Of a stretch of DNA of 64,000 nucleotides, positions 35,501 through 46,419 are shown in pieces. Numbering within the stretch: the stretch's first letter is position 1; each line of letters starts with the position of its first letter. The position numbers and the translations under genes were made by a program. The notes below the pieces were generated by a model. That model did not search any database, had not been told where the DNA came from, and saw only the letters and a list, made by a program, of their open reading frames with translations. Source of the stretch: Aptenodytes patagonicus (taxonomy: Eukaryota; Chordata; Aves; Sphenisciformes; Spheniscidae); contig NC_134982.1 of NCBI RefSeq assembly GCF_965638725.1, positions 1 to 64,000 on the forward strand, given 5' to 3'.

Positions 35501-37410
35501 GGTGACAGGGTGCAGGACACAGAGAGAGAAAAAGGACAGGGAACAGGACAAAGGGATTGAGAAAGAAAGAAAAGGTCAGATCTGTACAAAGAGACCAAGA
35601 AGGAAAAAAGAAACAGCAATGGGCCAGAGGACAGAGACAGAGGAAGAGAAAAAAGGGCCAGGGAGCAGGACAGAGAAGGAGAGAAAGGAAAAAAGGGAGA
35701 GATGGCTGGATGGGGAGGTATAGCAAGAAACGACTGGACAGGCAGCGGGACAGAGAAATAAAGACAGAAAAAATGGGGACAGGAAGCAGGACAGAGGGAC
35801 AGTGAGAGGAAACAAGGGGCAGGGAGCAGGACAGAGTTGGAGGAAGAAGCATTGGGGCAGAAGGATAGAAAGAGAAAAAAGAAAGACAGGAAGAAGGATG
35901 GGGGATGATAGAGAGGGGGAAAAAGAAGGACAAGGAACAGGACACATTGTCAGAGAGAGACAAGGGAGCAAGACAACATGATACAGAGAAAGAAAAAAGG
36001 GACAGGAGGCAGGACAAAGTGAAAACCAGGCAAAAATAAGAGACAGGGAGCAGGACAGAGATGGAGGGGAAAAAGCCTAGAATGGGCAGGAGAGATAGAT
36101 GGAGAAGGAAAAAACCAGCATTGGGCTGCAGGACAAAGATGGGAGTGAGAAAAAACAGTGACAGGGAGCAGGACAGAGTGACAGAGAACAAAAAACCCAA
36201 AGAGGGCAGAGAAATGGGGGGAAGGGAAGGAGAAGGATGGAGGAAACAAGAGAGGGGTGGGGGGGATAGGGAACAGGACAGAGAGATGGAGCAAGAAAGG
36301 AAAAAAGGACGGGAGGCAGAAAGAAGGGAAAGAGAGACAAGGACAGGGAGCAGGACAAAGGGACGGAAGAGGAAAGAAATAGTGATGGGCTCCAGGACAG
36401 AGATGGAGGAATTAAAAAATAGACACGGGGAGCAGGACAGAATGACAGAAACAGAAAAAAGGGATGGAGAGCAGGACAGCATTGGAGGAAAGAACCCAAC
36501 TGTGATGGGCAGTGGGAGAGAGAGAGAGATGGGGAAAGAAAAAATACTGAGGAAGAGAGAAAGAAAAGAAGGGACAGTCAGCTGGACAGGGGGATGCAGT
36601 TAGAAAGGATGGGAGAGGGAATGGGACAGAGAGAGAAAGATAGAAAAGACAGCGAGAGGAAGCAGGGCAGAGGGACAGCAAGAGGAAAAAAAAGGGAGAG
36701 GGATCTGGACAGAGATGGGGAAAAAAGCAGCAGGGACAGAGGAAAAGAGACAAAGAGTGACAGAGAGCAGGGCAGAGAAATTAAAATCAGGGCAGCAGCA
36801 GGATGAAGATGGAGAAAAAAACCTGGGATGGTCAACAGGACAGAGAGGAATACGAGTACGGGCAGGGAGCAGGACAAAGGGGTATAGTGAGAAACAATGG
36901 AACAGGAAGCAAGACAGAGTGACAGACAAGAGTAATGATGAGAGAGAGAGAAAGACAGAGACCGTGAGAAGCACAGGGGGTTGGAGAAAGAAAGAGAGGT
37001 ATTAGGAGCCCTGCAGAGAAATGGAGAATGAAAAAAAAAAAGGGGCAGGGAGCAGCACAAAGGGTCAGAGAGAGTAAGAGATGAACAGGAAGAAGGACGG
37101 GGACAGTGAGATACAGAATGAAAAAAAACAGTGACAGTGAGCAAGACAGAGGGTTAGAGAGAGAAAGAGAAGGAAGGAAGGAAGGAAGGGGAGAGATAGG
37201 AAGGCACATACAGGTGCAGAGAGGAAAAGAACGCCAGGAAACAGGCCAGAGAAATTGTGGGGAAAAAGAGACGAATGCAGATCAGGGCAAAGAGATGGAA
37301 AAGGAAAAAACAGCAATGGGTGCAGGACAGAGACAGATGAAAAAAAAAGAGAGAAAGGGAGCAGGACAGAAGAATAGAGAGAAAAGGAGAGGTACAGGGA
37401 AGTTAAAAAA
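32560..37410. repeat. Polypurine array (intron of unit C)
   Basis: About 4.9 kb of GGGAGCAGGACAGAGGGA / GGAGAAAGAAAAA units. From about 33.96 kb onwards it is almost base-for-base the same as 50.01-53.46 kb. It ends in a run of about 15 A at 37407-37420, next to the conserved ATCACAGCAGGGTG that borders every exon block. Confidence 0.9.
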
Positions 37411-37420
37411 AAAAAAAATC

Positions 37421-38642
37421 ACAGCAGGGTGCGAAAGAGAGGGGGCCAGGAGAGAGGCAGGGAGGGCCTGGGATGCACAAGAGGAGCGACAGGGCCCCGA
37501 GGGCCTGGAACTCACCGCAGCTCTCGCTCTCTGCACTGCAGGAGCCTTTGCCAGTTCAGACGCTTCTTTTCCCTTCTCTCCTCCCTTCCACTTCTGTAAC
37601 TACAGTCGCTTGGCTGTCCTCCACCTAAGAGAATACATGGGTGTCTTATAGCTCTTACAAGATGAGGCTTCCTAAACACTTAGCCTCGTTTGCTCGCGCA
37701 CTACACAGCCGTACCGCGCTTTGGGTTACGCATACAGACCCTGTGGTGCATGTTGGCGCCGTGACCTGCTGCGGACTACAAAGAAGGATCCTTCCTCACC
37801 CAGAGAGGCAGACTCTCTCTTGCCTGCAGCGGGAAGCAGTTGCCAGCCGGATGGCCTTCGATTTCTTCTTCTTTACCTTTCTCTGGCCTCTCCAGCTTCA
37901 GCCGCGGCAGCTCCTGTCCACAGCCAGTAAGCGCTCCGCCTGTCCCTTTTCACCCCCACACTGCGAGGACAGTGAGGCCAGGCAGAGACAACCCACGCAA
38001 GCCTGAGGCAGGTGCAGTCAATGGCATCCCCACGGGAGGAATGGAAAACTGCATCCTCAGCGCAGCCTCTGTGAGAGGGAAAGAAGAAGCAGCAACCATT
38101 ATTACTGTAAATCGCCTCTGGCCAGACCCCCTGCTTCTGCAGGGGCTTCTGGAGATGCTGTTCTTTCCCCGCGCTGCTGCTAACAGCACCCATGCTAAGG
38201 GAGAATCAAGCACATTCGAGGGCCAGCTTGCAGCCTTCACTACAGGGCTTGGGGGAGGTCTGGGGCTACGGGACAGGCTTCAGGGGAAGTGCTGGAGCTG
38301 GGGGCAGCTTCACAGGGCGAGCGGAGCCGGGGGAGGCTCAGGGGGAGCTCTGGTGAGTTGGGGAGGTGCCCAGCATCTACATCTGGGGGAGTGTCCGCCT
38401 CCTTCCCGTCTTCCCTTCTATCAGCTCTCGGTTAAGTCCCTGGGGCTGCCCGGACCCGGCTCACCTGCAGCGGACCGAGAGCCTACCGCAGCGAGCGGCT
38501 TGAAGCTACCCGTCCCGCCACCGCCGGGCGGCCAGCGGGCAGGAGACACCCCCGCACCCGCCGAAGGGGCTCGCTCGCCTCACCGGCGGCCCCGGCCCTT
38601 ACCCGCCGCCGGCGGCAGGAACCGCGTCCAGCGCGCCGCCAT
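37421..38642 (-). other. Exon block of unit C
   Basis: Exons C, optional, B and 1 as given for unit C. Between exon B and exon 1 there is also a short candidate exon on the minus strand with donor CCGCTGCAG^GTGAGCC near 38466. ATGGGTGCTG follows CTCCCTTAG near 38193, but no GT donor suits it and the 24-kb copy lacks that ATG, so it is not called. On the plus strand GGAGCTCTG^GTGAGTTGGG is also donor-like. Confidence 0.5.
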
Positions 38643-38658
38643 GCTGCTCCCGGGCAAC

Positions 38659-38668
38659 GCGCATGCGC
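38659..38668. promoter_or_regulatory. Proximal NRF1 site of unit C
   Basis: GCGCATGCGC 17 bp upstream of the exon 1 ATG, matching 11 of 12 consensus positions. It is the first of the chain of palindromes that continues into the 79-bp array. Confidence 0.7.
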
Positions 38669-38689
38669 CAGTCAGCGACGGCTTCTGAG

Positions 38690-41600
38690 CTGCAGTACCG
38701 GCTTTTGGTCGCCGGGCGGCAGCAGCGAGCGCGGTGTAACACCCCACCGCGCATGCGCGGCGTCCGTCCTGCAGTACCGGCTTTTGGTCGCCGGGCGGCA
38801 GCAGCGAGCGCGGCATAAGGCTAATCAGCGCATGCGCGGCTTCTGAGCTGCAGTACCGGCTTTTGGTCGCCGGGCGGCAGCAGCGAGCGCGGCATAAGGC
38901 TAATCAGCGCATGCGCGGCTTCAGAGCTGCAGTACCGAATTTTGGTCGCCGGGCGGCAGCAGCGAGCGCGGTGTAACACCCCACCGCGCATGCGCGGCGT
39001 CCGTCCTGCAGTACCGGCTTTTGGTCGCCGGGCGGCAGCAGCGAGCGCGGCATAAGGCTAATCAGCGCATGCGCGGCTTCTGAGCTGCAGTACCGGCTTT
39101 TGGTCGCCGGGCGGCAGCAGCGAGCGCGGCATAAGGCTAATCAGCGCATGCGCGGCTTCAGAGCTGCAGTACCGGCTTTTGGTCGCCGGGCGGCAGCAGC
39201 GAGCGCGGCATAAGGCTAATCAGCGCATGCGCGGCTTCAGAGCTGCAGTACCGGCTTTTGGTCGCCGGGCGGCAGCAGCGAGCGCGGCATAAGGCTAATC
39301 AGCGCATGCGCGGCTTCTGAGCTGCAGTACCGGCTTTTGGTCGCCGGGCGGCAGCAGCGAGCGCGGCATAACGCTAATCAGCGCATGCGCGGCTTCTGAG
39401 CTGCAGTACCGGCTTTTGGTCGCCGGGCGGCAGCAGCGAGCGCGGTTTAACGCTCAAATTCGCATGCGCGGCTTCTGAGCTGCAGTACCGGCTTTTGGTC
39501 GCCGGGCGGCAGCAGCGAGCGCGGCATAAGGCTAATCAGCGCATGCGCGGCTTCAGAGCTGCAGTACCGGCTTTTGGTCGCCGGGCGGCAGCAGCGAGCG
39601 CGGCATAAGGCTAATCAGCGCATGCGCGGCTTCAGAGCTGCAGTACCGGCTTTTGGTCGCCGGGCGGCAGCAGCGAGCGCGGTTTAACGCTAATCAGCGC
39701 ATGCGCGGCTTCAGAGCTGCAGTACCGGCTTTTGGTCGCCGGGCGGCAGCAGCGAGCGTGGCATAAGGCTAATCAGCGCATGCGCGGATTCAGAGCTGCA
39801 GTACCGGCTTTTGGTCGCCGGGCGGCAGCAGCGAGCGCGGCATAACGCTCAAATTCGCATGCGCGGCTTCTGAGCTGCAGTACCGGCTTTTGGTCGCCGG
39901 GCGGCAGCAGCGAGCGCGGTGTAACACCCCACCGCGCATGCGCGGCGTCCGTCCTGCAGTACCGGATTTTGGTCGCCGGGCGGCAGCAGCGAGCGCGGCA
40001 TAAGGCTAATCAGCGCATGCGCGGCTTCTGAGCTGCAGTACCGGCTTTTGGTCGCCGGGCGGCAGCAGCGAGCGCGGCATAAGGCTAATCAGCGCATGCG
40101 CGGCTTCAGAGCTGCAGTACCGGCTTTTGGTCGCCGGGCGGCAGCAGCGAGCGCGGTTTAACGCTCAAATTCGCATGCGCGGCTTCTGAGCTGCAGTACC
40201 GGCTTTTGGTCGCCGGGCGGCAGCAGCGAGCGCGGCATAACGCTCAAATTCGCATGCGCGGCTTCTGAGCTGCAGTACCGGCTTTTGGTCGCCGGGCGGC
40301 AGCAGCGAGCGCGGCATAACGCTAATCAGCGCATGCGCGGCTTCTGAGCTGCAGTACCGGCTTTTGGTCGCCGGGCGGCAGCAGCGAGCGCGGCATAAGG
40401 CTAATCAGCGCATGCGCGGCTTCAGAGCTGCAGTACCGGCTTTTGGTCGCCGGGCGGCAGCAGCGAGCGCGGCATAAGGCTAATCAGCGCATGCGCGGCT
40501 TCTGAGCTGCAGTACCGGCTTTTGGTCGCCGGGCGGCAGCAGCGAGCGCGGTGTAACACCCCACCGCGCATGCGCGGCGTCCGTCCTGCAGTACCGGCTT
40601 TTGGTCGCCGGGCGGCAGCAGCGAGCGCGGCATAAGGCTAATCAGCGCATGCGCGGCTTCAGAGCTGCAGTACCGGCTTTTGGTCGCCGGGCGGCAGCAG
40701 CGAGCGCGGCATAAGGCTAATCAGCGCATGCGCGTCTTCTGAGCTGCAGTACCGGCTTTTGGTCGCCGGGCGGCAGCAGCGAGCGCGGCATAAGGCTAAT
40801 CAGCGCATGCGCGGCTTCAGAGCTGCAGTACCGGCTTTTGGTCGCCGGGCGGCAGCAGCGAGCGCGGCATAAGGCTAATCAGCGCATGCGCGGCTTCTGA
40901 GCTGCAGTACCGGCTTTTGGTCGCCGGGCGGCAGCAGCGAGCGCGGCATAAGGCTAATCAGCGCATGCGCGGCTTCTGAGCTGCAGTACCGGCTTTTGGT
41001 CGCCGGGCGGCAGCAGCGAGTGCGGCATAAGGCTAATCAGCGCATGCGCGGCTTCAGAGCTGCAGTACCGGCTTTTGGTCGCCGGGCGGCAGCAGCGAGC
41101 GCGGCATAAGGCTAATCAGCGCATGCGCGGCTTCTGAGCTGCAGTACCGGCTTTTGGTCGCCGGGCGGCAGCAGCGAGCGCGGCATAAGGCTAATCAGCG
41201 CATGCGCGGCTTCAGAGCTGCAGTACCGGCTTTTGGTCGCCGGGCGGCAGCAGCGAGCGCGGCATAACGCTAATCAGCGCATGCGCGGCTTCTGAGCTGC
41301 AGTACCGGCTTTTGGTCGCCGGGCGGCAGCAGCGAGCGCGGTTTAACGCTCAAATTCGCATGCGCGGCTTCTGAGCTGCAGTACCGAATTTTGGTCGCCG
41401 GGCGGCAGCAGCGAGCGCGGTGTAACACCCCACCGCGCATGCGCGGCGTCCGTCCTGCAGTACCGGCTTTTGGTCGCCGGGCGGCAGCAGCGAGCGCGGC
41501 ATAAGGCTAATCAGCGCATGCGCGGCTTCTGAGCTGCAGTACCGGCTTTTGGTCGCCGGGCGGCAGCAGCGAGCGCGGCATAACGCTCAAATTCGCATGC

Positions 41601-44600
41601 GCGGCTTCTGAGCTGCAGTACCGGCTTTTGGTCGCCGGGCGGCAGCAGCGAGCGCGGTTTAACGCTCAAATTCGCATGCGCGGCTTCAGAGCTGCAGTAC
41701 CGGCTTTTGGTCGCCGGGCGGCAGCAGCGAGCGCGGCATAACGCTAATCAGCGCATGCGCGGCTTCAGAGCTGCAGTACCGGCTTTTGGTCGCCGGGCGG
41801 CAGCAGCGAGCGCGGCATAAGGCTAATCAGCGCATGCGCGGCTTCAGAGCTGCAGTACCGGCTTTTGGTCGCCGGGCGGCAGCAGCGAGCGCGGTTTAAC
41901 GCTCAAATTCGCATGCGCGGCTTCTGAGCTGCAGTACCGGCTTTTGGTCGCCGGGCGGCAGCAGCGAGCGCGGCATAAGGCTAATCAGCGCATGCGCGGC
42001 TTCAGAGCTGCAGTACCGGCTTTTGGTCGCCGGGCGGCAGCAGCGAGCGCGGCATAAGGCTAATCAGCGCATGCGCGGCTTCAGAGCTGCAGTACCGGCT
42101 TTTGGTCGCCGGGCGGCAGCAGCGAGCGCGGCATAAGGCTAATCAGCGCATGCGCGGCTTCAGAGCTGCAGTACCGGCTTTTGGTCGCCGGGCGGCAGCA
42201 GCGAGCGCGGTTTAACGCTAATCAGCGCATGCGCGGCTTCAGAGCTGCAGTACCGGCTTTTGGTCGCCGGGCGGCAGCAGCGAGCGTGGCATAAGGCTAA
42301 TCAGCGCATGCGCGGATTCAGAGCTGCAGTACCGGCTTTTGGTCGCCGGGCGGCAGCAGCGAGCGCGGCATAACGCTCAAATTCGCATGCGCGGCTTCTG
42401 AGCTGCAGTACCGGCTTTTGGTCGCCGGGCGGCAGCAGCGAGCGCGGTGTAACACCCCACCGCGCATGCGCGGCGTCCGTCCTGCAGTACCGGCTTTTGG
42501 TCGCCGGGCGGCAGCAGCGAGCGCGGCATAAGGCTAATCAGCGCATGCGCGGCTTCAGAGCTGCAGTACCGGCTTTTGGTCGCCGGGCGGCAGCAGCGAG
42601 CGCGGCATAAGGCTAATCAGCGCATGCGCGGCTTCAGAGCTGCAGTACCGGCTTTTGGTCGCCGGGCGGCAGCAGCGAGCGCGGCATAAGGCTAATCAGC
42701 GCATGCGCGGCTTCAGAGCTGCAGTACCGGCTTTTGGTCGCCGGGCGGCAGCAGCGAGCGCGGCATAAGGCTAATCAGCGCATGCGCGGCTTCAGAGCTG
42801 CAGTACCGGCTTTTGGTCGCCGGGCGGCAGCAGCGAGCGCGGCATAACGCTAATCAGCGCATGCGCGGCTTCTGAGCTGCAGTACCGGCTTTTGGTCGCC
42901 GGGCGGCAGCAGCGAGCGCGGTTTAACGCTCAAATTCGCATGCGCGGCTTCTGAGCTGCAGTACCGGCTTTTGGTCGCCGGGCGGCAGCAGCGAGCGCGG
43001 CATAACGCTCAAATTCGCATGCGCGGCTTCTGAGCTGCAGTACCGGCTTTTGGTCGCCGGGCGGCAGCAGCGAGCGCGGCATAACGCTAATCAGCGCATG
43101 CGCGGCTTCTGAGCTGCAGTACCGGCTTTTGGTCGCCGGGCGGCAGCAGCGAGCGCGGCATAAGGCTAATCAGCGCATGCGCGGCTTCAGAGCTGCAGTA
43201 CCGGCTTTTGGTCGCCGGGCGGCAGCAGCGAGCGCGGCATAAGGCTAATCAGCGCATGCGCGGCTTCTGAGCTGCAGTACCGGCTTTTGGTCGCCGGGCG
43301 GCAGCAGCGAGCGCGGTGTAACACCCCACCGCGCATGCGCGGCGTCCGTCCTGCAGTACCGGCTTTTGGTCGCCGGGCGGCAGCAGCGAGCGCGGCATAA
43401 GGCTAATCAGCGCATGCGCGGCTTCAGAGCTGCAGTACCGGCTTTTGGTCGCCGGGCGGCAGCAGCGAGCGCGGCATAAGGCTAATCAGCGCATGCGCGG
43501 CTTCAGAGCTGCAGTACCGGCTTTTGGTCGCCGGGCGGCAGCAGCGAGCGCGGCATAAGGCTAATCAGCGCATGCGCGGCTTCAGAGCTGCAGTACCGGC
43601 TTTTGGTCGCCGGGCGGCAGCAGCGAGCGCGGTTTAACGCTAATCAGCGCATGCGCGGCTTCAGAGCTGCAGTACCGGCTTTTGGTCGCCGGGCGGCAGC
43701 AGCGAGCGTGGCATAAGGCTAATCAGCGCATGCGCGGATTCAGAGCTGCAGTACCGGCTTTTGGTCGCCGGGCGGCAGCAGCGAGCGCGGCATAACGCTC
43801 AAATTCGCATGCGCGGCTTCTGAGCTGCAGTACCGGCTTTTGGTCGCCGGGCGGCAGCAGCGAGCGCGGTGTAACACCCCACCGCGCATGCGCGGCGTCC
43901 GTCCTGCAGTACCGGCTTTTGGTCGCCGGGCGGCAGCAGCGAGCGCGGCATAAGGCTAATCAGCGCATGCGCGGCTTCAGAGCTGCAGTACCGGCTTTTG
44001 GTCGCCGGGCGGCAGCAGCGAGCGCGGCATAAGGCTAATCAGCGCATGCGCGGCTTCAGAGCTGCAGTACCGGCTTTTGGTCGCCGGGCGGCAGCAGCGA
44101 GCGCGGCATAAGGCTAATCAGCGCATGCGCGGCTTCAGAGCTGCAGTACCGGCTTTTGGTCGCCGGGCGGCAGCAGCGAGCGCGGCATAACGCTAATCAG
44201 CGCATGCGCGGCTTCAGAGCTGCAGTACCGGCTTTTGGTCGCCGGGCGGCAGCAGCGAGCGCGGTTTAACGCTCAAATTCGCATGCGCGGCTTCTGAGCT
44301 GCAGTACCGGCTTTTGGTCGCCGGGCGGCAGCAGCGAGCGCGGCATAACGCTCAAATTCGCATGCGCGGCTTCTGAGCTGCAGTACCGGCTTTTGGTCGC
44401 CGGGCGGCAGCAGCGAGCGCGGCATAACGCTAATCAGCGCATGCGCGGCTTCTGAGCTGCAGTACCGGCTTTTGGTCGCCGGGCGGCAGCAGCGAGCGCG
44501 GCATAACGCTCAAATTCGCATGCGCGGCTTCTGAGCTGCAGTACCGGCTTTTGGTCGCCGGGCGGCAGCAGCGAGCGCGGCATAAGGCTAATCAGCGCAT

Positions 44601-45060
44601 GCGCGGCTTCAGAGCTGCAGTACCGGCTTTTGGTCGCCGGGCGGCAGCAGCGAGCGCGGCATAAGGCTAATCAGCGCATGCGCGGCTTCTGAGCTGCAGT
44701 ACCGGCTTTTGGTCGCCGGGCGGCAGCAGCGAGCGCGGCATAAGGCTAATCAGCGCATGCGCGGCTTCAGAGCTGCAGTACCGGCTTTTGGTCGCCGGGC
44801 GGCAGCAGCGAGCGCGGCATAAGGCTAATCAGCGCATGCGCGGCTTCTGAGCTGCAGTACCGGCTTTTGGTCGCCGGGCGGCAGCAGCGAGCGCGGTGTA
44901 ACACCCCACCGCGCATGCGCGGCGTCCGTCCTGCAGTACCGGCTTTTGGTCGCCGGGCGGCAGCAGCGAGCGCGGCATAACGCTCAAATTCGCATGCGCG
45001 GCTTCTGAGCTGCAGTACCGGCTTTTGGTCGCCGGGCGGCAGCAGCGAGCGCGGCGTAGC
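38690..45060. repeat. 79-bp NRF1-palindrome array, about 80 monomers
   Basis: Each monomer has GAGCTGCAGTACCGGC, TTTTGGTCGCCGGGCGGCAG, CAGCGAGCGCGG, an 18-bp variable part and GCATGCGCGGC. Variable parts fall into a few classes: CATAAGGCTAATCAGC, CATAACGCTCAAATTC, TTTAACGCTCAAATTC and TGTAACACCCCACCGC. All have equal length, so the palindromes stay in a 79-bp register. The TGTAACACCCC class gives a full NRF1 consensus (C-GCGCATGCGC-G), and the AATTC class has one changed base in the palindrome. A rare variant (GAGCGTGGC with GCGGATTCAG) at 39786, 42314 and 43736 shows block copies 32 and 18 monomers apart. Confidence 0.97.
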
Positions 45061-45460
45061 GCTGAAATGCGCATGCGCGGTGATTGAGCTGTAGTACCGC
45101 GTTTTGATCGCCGGGCGGCAGCAGCGAGGGCGCTTTACACCACACCGCGCATGAGCGACGTCCATCCTGCAATACCGCATTTTGATCGCCGGGCGGCAGT
45201 AGCGAGCGCCGTGTAACACCCCTCCACCGATGGGCTGCGACCGTGCTGCAGTACCGGCTTTTGATCGCCCGGCGGCAGCAGCGAGCGCGGCGTAAAGCTC
45301 AACTGCGCATGCGCGGCGCTGGAGCGGCAGTACCGCATTTCGGTCGCAGGGCGGCAGCAGCCAGCTTAGAGGCACGCGCTCTCGAGATGCAGCCGCACGG
45401 CTTATCGGGGACAGGGCGCAGCGGGAAGCCCGCAGAAAACCGCGCGAAACCGGCAACAAA
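45061..45460. repeat. Diverged right edge of the array
   Basis: Four or five decayed monomers (GTAGTACCGCGTTTTGATCG, AATACCGCATTTTGATCG, GCGCATGAGCGACG) followed by CGGCTTATCGGGGACAGGGC. Identical to 57791-58190. Confidence 0.85.
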
Positions 45461-45760
45461 ACTACACCTCGTGCCGCGCCGCGGGGGCCGCGGCGGTAGC
45501 AAGGACTACGCCGCGCCGCACGCGCCTGAGAGCCATGTGGTTGCCCGGCAGCCACGTACGCGAAAACTACACCTCCCGGCATGCACCGGCAGAGACCGGC
45601 CGGCCGCCGAGTGACGGAAGACTACACCTCCCGGCATGCTCCGGAGAGCCAACATGGCTGACCGGAAGCCCCCTGCCCTAGGACTACAGCTCCCGGCATG
45701 CCGCGGGAGGCAGCCGTCCCCCCCTCTCTGCCCCTGCGGGGACACCGTTCTCCCCCGCCG
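45461..45760. promoter_or_regulatory. Triple ZNF143/THAP11-type promoter block, copy 2
   Basis: Sites at 45566-45584 and 45621-45639 (both ACTACACCTCCCGGCATGC) and 45683-45701 (ACTACAGCTCCCGGCATGC). A weaker one is at 45461 (ACTACACCTCGTGCC). AACATGGCTGACCGGAAGC, holding YY1- and ETS-like cores, lies between the second and third. Spacing is 55 and 62 bp. The sites are conserved against the more diverged 27.6-kb block while flanking bases differ, which suggests selection or gene conversion. Confidence 0.8.
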
Positions 45761-46195
45761 ATGCACCCGGAAGCTCCACCGAGCCCCCAGCGGAGCCCCG
45801 CGCGGCCCCGGGCAGCCAGCGCCGCCCTGCTCCTACACGGCGCGGCCCCCCCGCCGGCCTCGCCGCCCCCCCCTCGGTCGCCGCCCACTCCGCCCCTCCC
45901 TTGGCTCACACGGGCCCTTCCGCAGCCACCCGGGGCGCAGCAGCCCCACCACCATCCCCACAGCCTGCAGCTACTCTGGCGACACAGCCCCTTTAAAGGG
46001 AGGGGCCGTCGCCATCAGCCTCGCTGCCCGCACCTGGGGCTCCTCCGGCCCCAGCCCACAGCTGGAGCCCAGCAGGAACAGGGGGCCGTCGCCCGAACCC
46101 CACAGTGCGCCACCTCCTCCCATGGGCTCCATCACAGCCCCTCACCCGGTGCAAAGGAAGTGCAAACGCAGCCGTGCGGGCAAAGAAGACGAGGA
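45761..46195. other. GC-rich spacer
   Basis: Pro/Arg-rich frames only. Contains CCTTTAAAGGGAGGGGCC and GGTGCAAAGGAAGTGCAAAC, which recur beside each poly(A) site. Identical to the 58.49-58.92 kb spacer. Confidence 0.6.
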
Positions 46196-46415
46196 ATGTT
46201 TATTCAGTCACACACATAACAAGTCCCGGGAGCGAGTCTGCTCCAGGGCTTGGAGCCTCCGACACTCCCCCTGCCCGGGGACACCTCAGCAGTTGTTCCC
46301 GGAGCCACGCTCGTCAGTCCAGCGGGGAATGGACAGGCGGTCGGTCACCTCCTGGAGTGATAGGCTGCTGGGCAGAGGTGGAAGTCGCCAAAAATGAGGA
46401 GCAGGGCGCAGGACA
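46180..46415 (-). other. Terminal exon of unit D
   Basis: The acceptor GCCACTTTTCTCTTCTAG lies just upstream. A frame VLRPAPHFWRLPPLPSS, then LQEVTDRLSIPRWTDERG, runs to TGA at 46288-46286. A 3' UTR of about 85 nt and AATAAA follow. The first exon base belongs to a split codon (phase 1), whereas the 28-kb copy would be phase 0. Confidence 0.5.
46199..46204 (-). terminator. Poly(A) signal of unit D
   Basis: AATAAA on the minus strand, in GTGTGTGACTGAATAAACA. Confidence 0.7.
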
Positions 46416-46419
46416 CTAG

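Larger units (their letters stand above)
32430..38642 (-). other. Transcription unit C (unknown spliced gene)
   Basis: Exon 1 is 38642-38584 (MAARWTRFLPPAAG, then GKGRGRR; donor CCG^GTGAGGCG). An internal alternative donor, GGCGG^GTAAGGGCC, would end it 19 nt earlier. Exon B is 38068-37877 (192 nt, acceptor CTTTCCCTCTCACAG, donor AGAAAG^GTAAAGAAG). The optional exon is 37823-37800. Exon C is 37624-37516 (109 nt). The intron is polypurine from about 37.4 to 32.6 kb. The terminal exon is at 32543. Exon C has stops in one frame that is open in unit A, and the exon phases do not match unit A. The product is unknown, and a non-coding RNA is as likely as a protein. The 38-kb end is nearly identical to unit D. 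Confidence 0.5.
33960..38790. repeat. Segmental duplication, left member (partner about 50.01-54.84 kb)
   Basis: Offset about 16,048. Covers the 5' part of the polypurine intron, the whole exon block, exon 1 and the first array monomers. To the left of 33.96 kb the two members diverge clearly (GAGGGGAAAAAGAACC against GAGAGCGAGAAAACC), so the junction lies inside the polypurine repeats. Confidence 0.8.

Noticed and set aside
38100-38193. Minus-strand ATGGGTGCTGTTAGC frame that might suggest a myristoylated retroviral-type N-terminus
   Set aside because: The ATG is absent in the 24.6-kb copy (GCGGGTGCC). It lies in the intron just before the exon B acceptor, and no retroviral genes follow.
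38340-38360. Plus-strand donor-like GCTCTG^GTGAGTTGGG in the exon blocks
   Set aside because: No matching plus-strand acceptor or poly(A) signal is conserved. The set of conserved signals is on the minus strand.
38690-45060. CRISPR-like array
   Set aside because: Monomers are 79 bp and nearly identical throughout, with no unique spacers. There is no cas gene and the setting is eukaryotic.
44767-45582. Minus-strand frame of 271 codons across the array edge (Ala/Arg/Cys-rich repeats)
   Set aside because: 79 is not a multiple of 3, so the frame rotates and the peptide is a by-product of the array.
45636-46397. Plus-strand frame of 253 codons starting near ATGGCTGACCGGAAG, downstream of the ZNF143 sites
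   Set aside because: The 27.7-kb copy is shifted by one base just after the shared start, so the downstream peptides differ. The ATG lies within YY1/ETS motifs, and the composition is GC-driven.
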